A stretch of 7,576 bases of DNA. It comes from an uncultured Treponema sp. (lineage in GTDB: Bacteria > Spirochaetota > Spirochaetia > Treponematales > Treponemataceae). The position numbers and the translations under genes were made by a program. The stretch lies in NCBI GenBank assembly GCA_937885475.1, contig CAKZZR010000217.1, positions 1 to 7,576 on the forward strand, read 5' to 3'. The notes below the pieces were generated by a model, which saw only the letters and a list, made by a program, of their open reading frames with translations, was not told the DNA's origin and ran no database searches. Shown here in pieces: positions 1-5,713 of the stretch (positions are counted from its first letter, which is position 1; each line of letters opens with the position of its first letter).

Positions 1-564
1 GTCCGCGCCGATTTTGACATCGCCTTTGATGCAAAAACGCAGCGTCCGGGAGAATTCTATATGGAAAAGCTCTGTTCCGGTGCATATCTTGGTCCCGTTT
101 CGTGGGAAGTCATTCAGGGTGCGGTAAAGGAAGGACTGTTCAGCGACGGCTTTGCACAGAAGCTTTGCGCCCTGCCGTCCCTTACGCTCATCGAAATGGA
201 TGCATTCCTGCATAATCCGCACTGCGCGTCGTCCACGCTTGGTAAGCTTGCTGCAGAAAGCGCTTCTGAGCAGGACTACGACGTGCTGTTCCGCATTCTG
301 GACGCAATCGCGGAGCGTTCCGCACGTTATGCCGCCGCAATCCTTACCGCTGCCGTAATTCAAAGCGGTGAGGGATGGAACGCTTCAAAGCCGGTGGGCA
401 TTCTGTGCAATGGAACGACCTTCTATAAGACGTACAACGTTGCTTCCCGCGTACAGGGCTATCTTGACGAAGTGCTTACAAAGCAGCGTGGTCTTTACTG
501 GAAAATCCTTTCCTGCGAGAACGACATTACGCTCGGCACGGCTATTGCAGGACTCATCGATTAA
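1..564 (+). CDS. Hexokinase, C-terminal part (5' end outside window)
   Basis: An open frame runs from the first base to the TAA at 562-564, giving 187 visible residues of a longer protein. I read it as the C-terminal half of a eukaryotic-type hexokinase (ATP:hexose 6-phosphotransferase, first step of glycolysis, cytoplasmic). Seen: PGEFYMEKLCSGAYLG at 46-93 resembles the hexokinase-2 signature (EKM.SG.YLGE). A CNGTTFYK segment near 412-435 resembles the family's DGS.Y(K/R) motif. The final SCENDITLGTAIAGL sits where the adenosine-binding Gly/Ala-rich stretch lies in hexokinases. The methionine at 61 is internal, because frame and homology continue upstream of it. Treponemes are known to use this hexokinase type for glucose. 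The active-site half lies outside the window, so activity cannot be judged. Only 27 bases separate it from flbB, with no terminator between. Confidence 0.82.
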   Translation, partial: VRADFDIAFDAKTQRPGEFYMEKLCSGAYLGPVSWEVIQGAVKEGLFSDGFAQKLCALPSLTLIEMDAFLHNPHCASSTLGKLAAESASEQDYDVLFRILDAIAERSARYAAAILTAAVIQSGEGWNASKPVGILCNGTTFYKTYNVASRVQGYLDEVLTKQRGLYWKILSCENDITLGTAIAGLID

Positions 565-591
565 TCGGTAAAATAGGGCTGGGGTGGAATC

Positions 592-1212
592 GTGAAGTCT
601 TTGGGCAAATCTATCGTTCTTATCATGCTGATTATCATAATGGCGCTCGGCGGTCTCCTATGGTTTGACTATCTTGGAGTTCTGCGCGTGCGCACCGTGT
701 TCGCGCCGCTCTACAAGGCGCTCGGCATGGAGCCTCAGACTTCAATTACCGCCACGCCCTCTGCACCCATCGTCGCAGACCTTGATCAAGACAGAATAAA
801 CAAGCAGCTTGAGGCAATCGAAATTCAGCGCGAGGAACTAGACCGCCGCGAGGAAGAGATTGCCCAAAAGGAAAAACTGAACGAGCAGATTGCCGCGGAG
901 CTTGCCGGACGCGAAAAATCGCAGGAAGACCGCGAAAAAACATTTAACCAAACGGTAAAACGGTACGATGATAAAAATGTAAACATCGAACAGATTGCAT
1001 CGAACTTGAACGGTATGCCTCCTGCGGCGTCTGTCAACATTCTTCTGGCTATGGACGATCAGACGGTTATTGATGTCCTTAGAAAGGTAGAGGAAATGGC
1101 GAAGCGCTCAGGAACTGCTTCAATGGGTTCGTACTGGCTTTCGTTAATGCCGGCAGAGCGAGCCGCAGAAATTCAGCGCAAAATGCTCTCAAAACCGGAG
1201 TCCTTGAACTAG
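592..1212 (+). CDS. flbB: Flagellar protein FlbB (periplasmic collar / MotE-like)
   Basis: A 206-residue membrane protein. Seen: a single N-terminal hydrophobic segment at about residues 7-24, a short linker, a highly charged Glu/Arg/Lys/Gln coiled coil at about 63-125, and a C-terminal domain at about 130-200 (IASNLNGMPPAASVNILLAM... SYWLSLMPAERAAEI) that resembles the MgtE-N/MotE-type helical fold. This layout and length match spirochaetal FlbB, which lies just before fliK in Borrelia and forms the base of the periplasmic collar around the motor (family knowledge). The start is GTG; an in-frame TAG at 574-576 leaves it as the first usable start, and a GGGGTGG at 581-587 can serve as a weak ribosome site. 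fliK follows after 52 bases. In Borrelia fliJ comes before it, but here the preceding gene is a hexokinase. Confidence 0.85.
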   Translation: MKSLGKSIVLIMLIIIMALGGLLWFDYLGVLRVRTVFAPLYKALGMEPQTSITATPSAPIVADLDQDRINKQLEAIEIQREELDRREEEIAQKEKLNEQIAAELAGREKSQEDREKTFNQTVKRYDDKNVNIEQIASNLNGMPPAASVNILLAMDDQTVIDVLRKVEEMAKRSGTASMGSYWLSLMPAERAAEIQRKMLSKPESLN

Positions 1213-1253
1213 CAACTTTACCGCGGTTCATGCATTCCTTCGATTTTTACATT

Positions 1254-1260
1254 GGAGGAA
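1254..1260 (+). promoter_or_regulatory. Strong Shine-Dalgarno site of fliK
   Basis: GGAGGAA lies 4-5 bases before the ATG at 1265. It fixes that start and is the best ribosome site in the cluster. The other flagellar genes here have weaker sites. Confidence 0.8.
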
Positions 1261-1264
1261 TTGC

Positions 1265-2671
1265 ATGCAGGCACCAATCGTACCTCAGGCACACATCGAT
1301 TTTACAACACTCTCAAACCTTTCTCCAAAAGCAGAAGCGCCGCGTATGCCGGAGCCGACCTCGGAAAATAAAAAATCCTTTGAAGACATGATTCGTGATG
1401 CAAAGAATACGGAATCCCCCTCGTCGCAAGAAAAGGCGGAGGAAGCCCCTGTTGCAATGGACGGCGAGCATGATTCAGAGCCAGTTTTCCAGGACGCAAA
1501 GCGCGACAATACTCCCATTGCAGAAGCAGAAAAAAGCGCGCAGGAGCAAAAGGTTCCGCAAAATGCATTGCGCGGCACACAAAAAAAGACCGTGGAATTG
1601 GATGCAAAAAAAACGGCTTCCCTGCATTTTGACAAGGCTTTTGAGAACGGAACGTCCCCGCAGGGCGTTAGCGATGCTGTAAAAGCTTCTCAGAATGCGC
1701 AAAAAAAACTTGTTTCCCCCGGCGATATTCAGAATCTGCTTGAGGAACTTAAGAATTTGGCGCATTCTGCGGAAGAAAAGGATGCGCTGAGCATAGAAGA
1801 TGTAAAAAAACTCATGGAGGACGACCCGCTGGAGCTGGCCGCCGTGCTTAGTGCCGGTGAGCAGCTTTTAAAAACTCAGCAGGATGGCGAGAATCTGATT
1901 GCGCAGACACAGGAGAACATCTTTGATTCAGAGCTGTCGTCAATTGACGAGGTTTCAGACGGCGCAAAGCCGCGCACCATTGCCTTGGACGCGGACCAAA
2001 AAATACTCGTAAAGGATTTCCGTAGCGAGCAGCCGTCCCTCTCTTGGGAGCAGGCTGAGAATGCCCCTGAGATGAAAGAAAAATCAGAAAAACTCACGCT
2101 CTCAGACGTAAAGATTGACGGCAACAGCGCTGAGCTTACGCTTGAGGCTGCGTCCAGCGTCCAGCAGAATGTGACGGCTTCTTCTTCACAGGCGGCAGGA
2201 GCAACAGGCTCAGACTTTCAGGCTATGCTTGCAAATCAAATTCGCGCCAATGCAGGAGACATCGTGCGGGCGGGAACCGTCGTCCTTAAGGACAACGACG
2301 TAGGTTCAATCAAGCTGATTCTAAAGCCGGAAAATTTAGGAAATGTTAAAGTCGACCTTCAACTTTCCGATAAGAATATTACGGGGCGTATCGTAGTTGC
2401 GACACAAGAAGCATTCAACGCCTTTAAGGAAAGCGCTGACAGCCTTAAACAGGCTTTTTTGAACAGTGGCTTTGAAAATGCCAGCTTTGACTTAGCCTTT
2501 GCTGGTCAGAACGCTTCCCAAGATAATTCCGGTTCACGGCAGGAAAATCCTGGTGCCGGGTTCCGGATGTCCAGAGCCTATGGAGCGTTGCTGGACGATT
2601 CCAGCTCGGAGTTCCTTATGCAGGAATCCGCGGAATTTGAGCCGGTAACATCGGTAAACATAGTGGCATAA
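1265..2671 (+). CDS. fliK: Flagellar hook-length control protein FliK (Tap1)
   Basis: A 468-residue protein. FliK is the secreted ruler that measures hook length and switches the flagellar export gate (FlhB) from hook to filament substrates. Seen: residues 1-310 are low-complexity and rich in Glu, Lys, Ala, Ser and Gln with no recognisable fold, as is usual for the poorly conserved FliK N-terminus. Residues about 330-412 form the conserved hook-length control domain, with GSIKLILKPENLGNVKVDL followed by an amphipathic AFNAFKESADSLKQAFLNSGF and a final strand. The tail after 413 is Gln/Ser/Gly-rich. No signal peptide is visible, which fits type III export. Its position before flgD and flgE matches Treponema tap1. 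The function rests on the C-terminal domain and the context; the N-terminus alone would not identify it. Confidence 0.9.
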   Translation: MQAPIVPQAHIDFTTLSNLSPKAEAPRMPEPTSENKKSFEDMIRDAKNTESPSSQEKAEEAPVAMDGEHDSEPVFQDAKRDNTPIAEAEKSAQEQKVPQNALRGTQKKTVELDAKKTASLHFDKAFENGTSPQGVSDAVKASQNAQKKLVSPGDIQNLLEELKNLAHSAEEKDALSIEDVKKLMEDDPLELAAVLSAGEQLLKTQQDGENLIAQTQENIFDSELSSIDEVSDGAKPRTIALDADQKILVKDFRSEQPSLSWEQAENAPEMKEKSEKLTLSDVKIDGNSAELTLEAASSVQQNVTASSSQAAGATGSDFQAMLANQIRANAGDIVRAGTVVLKDNDVGSIKLILKPENLGNVKVDLQLSDKNITGRIVVATQEAFNAFKESADSLKQAFLNSGFENASFDLAFAGQNASQDNSGSRQENPGAGFRMSRAYGALLDDSSSEFLMQESAEFEPVTSVNIVA

Positions 2672-2687
2672 CAGTTGGGGTAATGAT

Positions 2688-3134
2688 ATGGAAATGAACA
2701 GCGTAAATTCGACTTTGACGAGCAGCGAAAAGTTTGCCGTTGAAAATGAAGTGAACAATTTCAACAAGACCTTGAACGTGTCGGGGCGCACGCCGTCTCA
2801 GCAGCTGGGTAAAGATGACTTCCTTAAGCTTTTGATTACACAGCTTTCCAATCAGGACCCAACAAGCCCTATGGAAGACACTCAGTTCATCAGCCAGATG
2901 GCACAGTTCAGTTCCCTTGAGCAGATGACGAACATGAACGAGTCGTTCAATAAACTTGCGGCAATGATTAATTCTTCTCAGGCGACAACGACGCTTGGAA
3001 AGACTGTCGAGGTTGATATTGGCGACGCGAATGTTCAGGGTGTGGTTGAGGCTACCAGCTTCGGAACGAATCCGCAGGTCATGGTTAATGGAATGTACTA
3101 CGATTTGAATAAAATCAAGGCTGTTTATAACTAA
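2688..3134 (+). CDS. flgD: Flagellar hook cap protein FlgD (short spirochaetal form)
   Basis: A 148-residue protein. FlgD forms the temporary cap on which hook subunits (FlgE) assemble. Seen: the FlgD N-terminal signature at residues 41-83, LGKDDFLKLLITQLSNQDP, then PMEDTQFISQMAQFSSLEQM, followed by a short segment (TLGKTVEVDIGDANVQGVV ... VMVNGMYYDLNKIKAV) that corresponds to one half of the usual C-terminal Tudor-like region. Enterobacterial FlgD is about 230 residues, so the Fn3-like insertion seems to be absent; short forms of this size are known in spirochaetes. It starts 16 bases after fliK. GGGG at 2677-2680 is the only ribosome-site candidate. An ATG at 2683 is out of frame, and the next in-frame ATG at 2694 would also be acceptable. 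Confidence 0.93.
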   Translation: MEMNSVNSTLTSSEKFAVENEVNNFNKTLNVSGRTPSQQLGKDDFLKLLITQLSNQDPTSPMEDTQFISQMAQFSSLEQMTNMNESFNKLAAMINSSQATTTLGKTVEVDIGDANVQGVVEATSFGTNPQVMVNGMYYDLNKIKAVYN

Positions 3135-3142
3135 CGTAAGGC

Positions 3143-3150
3143 AGGAAAAG
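3143..3150 (+). promoter_or_regulatory. Shine-Dalgarno site of flgE
   Basis: AGGAAAAG lies a few bases before two adjacent ATG codons (3155 and 3158). The spacing favours the first ATG, giving the MMRSLYSGVSGLQ start. Confidence 0.6.
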
Positions 3151-3154
3151 AGAT

Positions 3155-4546
3155 ATGATGAGATCACTTTATTCTGGTGTTTCTGGTCTTCAGAATCATC
3201 AGACACGAATGGACGTAATTGGCAACAACATCTCCAACGTAAACACAACCGGCTTCAAGCGCGGACGTGTTAACTTTCAGGATATGATAAGCCAGCAGGT
3301 TGCGGGCGCGGCAAAACCGACCGAAGAGCTTGGTGGTGTGAACCCTAAGGACGTTGGTCTTGGTATGACGATTTCCACAATCGAGCAGGTTTTTACGCAG
3401 GGAAACCTTCAGTCTACGGGTGTGGGAACTGATGTTGCCATTCAGGGAAATGGCTTCTTCATCGTTAAGAACGGCGAGGAAAGCTTTTATACCCGTAACG
3501 GTGTTTTCGGCCTTGACCGTGACGGAACTCTTGTAAATCCTGCCAACGGTATGCGCGTTCAGGGATGGATGGCACGCGACTTGAACGGCGAGCAGATTGT
3601 TCAGACTGCGGCAACTCCAACTGACCTTGTGATTCCGGTGGGCTCAAAGGATCCTGCAAAGGCAACAGAGAACGTGCTTTTTGCCTGCAACCTTAACAAG
3701 AATACCCCGGAGATTGCCGAGGGAGCCGGCCCTAACGACGTGGCAAAGGGAACATGGGGAACTGAGCAGAAAATTTACGACAGCTTTGGTAACGAGCATC
3801 TGCTTTCTGTTTCTTTTACAAAGGTTCCCGGCGTGCCGAACTCATGGCAGGCAACCGTTAACGTTGACGCGGACAACGCGGACTTTACACAGACCCGCGT
3901 AGGTCTTGGCTCTACGGACGGAATGCAGAACACCTTTATCGTAAACTTTGACAACTACGGTCAGCTTTCTTCCGTAACGGATTCAGCGGGAAACATAACC
4001 AATCCTGACGGCGAGATTATCCTTGCCACCAGCTTTACCGTTCCGGATGCCAATGCAGACGAGCAGGGAAATCCCTACCGTCAGACATTCAACATCAACC
4101 TTGGAACAATCGGCAGCATGAAGAACACCGTTACTCAGTCTGCCTCAAAGAGCACCACAAAGGCGTTCAGTCAGGACGGCTACACGCTTGGTTATCTTGA
4201 TAACTTCAAGATTGATTCAAGCGGAACCATCACTGGCGTTTATTCAAACGGAACGAACCGCGTAATCGGTCAGCTTGCGCTTGCAACCTTTGCAAACGAC
4301 CGCGGTCTTGAAAAGGCCGGCGACAACACATACGTTGAGACAAACAACTCCGGACAGGCAAACATCGGCGAGTCTGGCGTAGCCGGAAAGGGAAGCCTGC
4401 TTGCAGGCGCGCTTGAAATGTCAAACGTTGACCTTTCTGAGCAGATGACCGACATGATTGTAACCCAGCGCGGCTTCCAGGCCAACAGCAAGACCATTCA
4501 GACGGCAGACACGCTTCTTGAGACCGTCCTGAGCCTTAAGCGCTAA
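3155..4546 (+). CDS. flgE: Flagellar hook protein FlgE
   Basis: A 463-residue hook subunit. It polymerises into the universal joint between rod and filament, which in spirochaetes lies in the periplasm. Seen: the N-terminal rod/hook signature MMRSLYSGVSGLQNHQ and GNNISNVNTTGFKRGR (residues 1-38); variable middle domains; and the C-terminal helix region LEMSNVDLSEQMTDMIVTQR followed by GFQANSKTIQTADTLL. Lys165 (codon 3647-3649) and Cys178 (codon 3686-3688, followed by Asn179) fall at the residue numbers reported for the lysinoalanine cross-link in T. denticola FlgE. This suggests that the hook polymer is covalently self-linked. There is no signal peptide, because export is by the flagellar type III system. 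It is the last gene of the cluster: a strong terminator follows 36 bases after the stop. Confidence 0.97.
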   Translation: MMRSLYSGVSGLQNHQTRMDVIGNNISNVNTTGFKRGRVNFQDMISQQVAGAAKPTEELGGVNPKDVGLGMTISTIEQVFTQGNLQSTGVGTDVAIQGNGFFIVKNGEESFYTRNGVFGLDRDGTLVNPANGMRVQGWMARDLNGEQIVQTAATPTDLVIPVGSKDPAKATENVLFACNLNKNTPEIAEGAGPNDVAKGTWGTEQKIYDSFGNEHLLSVSFTKVPGVPNSWQATVNVDADNADFTQTRVGLGSTDGMQNTFIVNFDNYGQLSSVTDSAGNITNPDGEIILATSFTVPDANADEQGNPYRQTFNINLGTIGSMKNTVTQSASKSTTKAFSQDGYTLGYLDNFKIDSSGTITGVYSNGTNRVIGQLALATFANDRGLEKAGDNTYVETNNSGQANIGESGVAGKGSLLAGALEMSNVDLSEQMTDMIVTQRGFQANSKTIQTADTLLETVLSLKR

Positions 4547-4582
4547 GCCTGATAAAGTAAAGTCATAAAGAGTAAAAAGTTT

Positions 4583-4617
4583 AAGATGCCCGGCAGATGA
4601 ATGCCGGGCATCTTTTT
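4583..4617 (+). terminator. Intrinsic terminator after flgE, probably bidirectional
   Basis: A perfect 13-base inverted repeat, AAGATGCCCGGCA and TGCCGGGCATCTT, is separated by a six-base loop (GATGAA) and followed by further T residues at 4615-4617. It ends the flagellar unit on the plus strand. On the minus strand the same stem is followed by AAACTTTTTAC, a poorer T-tract, so termination of the convergent OMP gene (stop codon at 4620-4622) is likely but weaker. Confidence 0.93.
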
Positions 4618-4619
4618 GT

Positions 4620-5591
4620 CTACATCTTGTACATAATGCTGAGCGCCGCGCCCAGACGGTCTTTTGTGGCGTTGTATGAGCCGGTAACGCCTAGCTGCAG
4701 CAAGCCCAGCTGAATGCCCGCGCCGCCGCTTAATTGAACCTGCACGCCGCTGAAATCGCTTACCTCGTCTGCGGCGGTGCGTTTTACGTCGTCAATGGTG
4801 TTTGTGGTGCTGAACTGCCAGTCAAAGGATGCCTTGGAAAGCGTTCCAAACAGCTTGAGCGCAAAAAATGGCGTAAAAATCCTAATTCGTTTTGAGACCT
4901 GCGCCTGTACGAACATGGTGTGCGTTTCTGCTGTAAGGTCAAGCGAAGTGTCCAGAATACCGCTTTCGTATTCGGTTGAATTCAATTCTCTATTATAGAA
5001 AAGACCGAGCGAGTAGTGCGAATACACGTATCCTGCGCCCACCGAAACCTTTGGAGCTATGGTTCCGCCCTCAAGCACCGCATAGCGTAAATCGCCGCCA
5101 AGCGTGTACGCCGCAATGTCTGCCGTAAAGTCGCTCATGGAAATATCTTTTAGCAGGGAATCCGTCGTTGCCGTTCCGTACAGACCAATATCAAAAGGAA
5201 GAAAAAATCCGCCGACTCTGCACGAAATGCTTGCCGCCGGCAAAAAAATCGACTTCGGAATGGTCAGGCTTATGGATGGCGCGTAGTCCTCGGGAATTTC
5301 AGATGCAATGCCGTCCACAATGCGCTGCATGGAGTCTGCAATGAATTCCGTTTCCAGCTGTGCGCCGCTCAGCGTCAGTCCCGCTGCAAGATGGGCAGGG
5401 TAGGCAGGAAAGACGCGTCCAACAAAGGCATCGGGCTGACTTCCCAAGAGCGTGGTGTTCTCTGCAAGCTGAGCGCCCATTTTTTCTGCCATGCCCGTAA
5501 GTGCTGCCTTGTACGGCGAACCGTCGGCTTCCGTAAATGCGGCGCACAGAGAAAATGTCAGAATAAAAGGCAACAAGATAATTTTTTTCAT
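4620..5591 (-). CDS. Secreted, probable outer-membrane beta-barrel protein, unknown function
   Basis: A 323-residue protein that I do not recognise by family. Seen: a typical export signal (MKK, a hydrophobic core at residues 4-19, likely cleavage after Ala18 or Ala22). Residues about 25-105 are mixed and partly helical. From about 106 on there are many alternating, Gly- and aromatic-rich strands, such as RVGGFFLPFDIGLYG, KVSVGAGYVYSHYSLGLFY, TPFFALKLFGTLSKASFDW and a closing LGAALSIMYKM. This strand pattern suggests a barrel in the outer membrane. Cys16 is preceded by Leu, which does not fit a lipobox, so a lipoprotein is unlikely. The start is set by the signal peptide and the promoter. There is no clear ribosome site. 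The gene converges on flgE and diverges from the propeller gene. No similarity to a named porin can be claimed from reading alone. Confidence 0.75.
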   Translation of the reverse strand: MKKIILLPFILTFSLCAAFTEADGSPYKAALTGMAEKMGAQLAENTTLLGSQPDAFVGRVFPAYPAHLAAGLTLSGAQLETEFIADSMQRIVDGIASEIPEDYAPSISLTIPKSIFLPAASISCRVGGFFLPFDIGLYGTATTDSLLKDISMSDFTADIAAYTLGGDLRYAVLEGGTIAPKVSVGAGYVYSHYSLGLFYNRELNSTEYESGILDTSLDLTAETHTMFVQAQVSKRIRIFTPFFALKLFGTLSKASFDWQFSTTNTIDDVKRTAADEVSDFSGVQVQLSGGAGIQLGLLQLGVTGSYNATKDRLGAALSIMYKM

Positions 5592-5609
5592 TTAAAAAAG
5601 AACGAATTT

Positions 5610-5638
5610 ATTTTACAATAATGAAAAACCTATGTCAA
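5610..5638 (-). promoter_or_regulatory. Sigma-70 promoter of the minus-strand OMP gene
   Basis: Read on the minus strand, a consensus -35 box TTGACA (5633-5638) is followed after exactly 17 bases by TAAAAT (5610-5615). Transcription would start near 5603, which leaves a leader of only about 12 bases before the ATG at 5591. That leader holds no Shine-Dalgarno sequence. Confidence 0.8.
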
Positions 5639-5646
5639 AATATGCT

Positions 5647-5674
5647 TAAAGATTTATACTCATTCTGCCGATAA
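5647..5674 (+). promoter_or_regulatory. Sigma-28 (FliA/WhiG-type flagellar) promoter of the propeller gene
   Basis: TAAA (5647-5650), a 16-base spacer, then GCCGATAA (5667-5674). The -10 octamer is identical to the sigma-28 consensus, and the spacer is within the 14-16 base range known for this sigma class. The predicted transcription start is near 5681, giving a leader of roughly 33 bases to the TTG at 5714. A TATACT at 5655-5660 inside the spacer could act as an alternative sigma-70 -10 box but lacks a good -35. Confidence 0.72.
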
Positions 5675-5698
5675 TGCAAGCGAAAAGGTGTTTTTTTT

Positions 5699-5702
5699 AG
5701 GA
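5699..5702 (+). promoter_or_regulatory. Ribosome-binding site for the TTG start
   Basis: AGGA ends 11 bases before TTG 5714, which is slightly long spacing. It directly follows a run of eight T residues (5691-5698). Together with the in-frame TAA at 5711-5713 it leaves TTG as the start that keeps the signal peptide whole. Confidence 0.5.
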
Positions 5703-5713
5703 TTTACGCGTAA

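Noticed and set aside
558..567. Palindrome CGATTAATCG over the hexokinase stop codon
   Set aside because: It is short and AT-centred, with no T-tract, so it is not a terminator. It is likely chance.
544..574. Possible sigma-70 promoter TTGCAG-18-TAAAAT before flbB
   Set aside because: The -35 box matches only three of six consensus bases, the spacer is long and it overlaps the hexokinase 3' end. It is too weak to call, although it cannot be excluded.
2616..3248. A 210-codon open frame on the minus strand across flgD
   Set aside because: It lies antisense to flgD and the ends of fliK and flgE, all well supported. It has no recognisable domain and a Cys/His/Arg-rich composition typical of a shadow frame.
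5526..5591. Lipoprotein signal in the minus-strand OMP
   Set aside because: The cysteine at residue 16 is preceded by Leu, not Gly, Ala, Ser or Asn. The Ala-rich stretch after it fits signal peptidase I better.
5691..5698. T8 tract in the propeller gene leader as a phase-variation switch
   Set aside because: It lies downstream of the promoter and upstream of the ribosome site, so a length change would alter neither promoter spacing nor reading frame.
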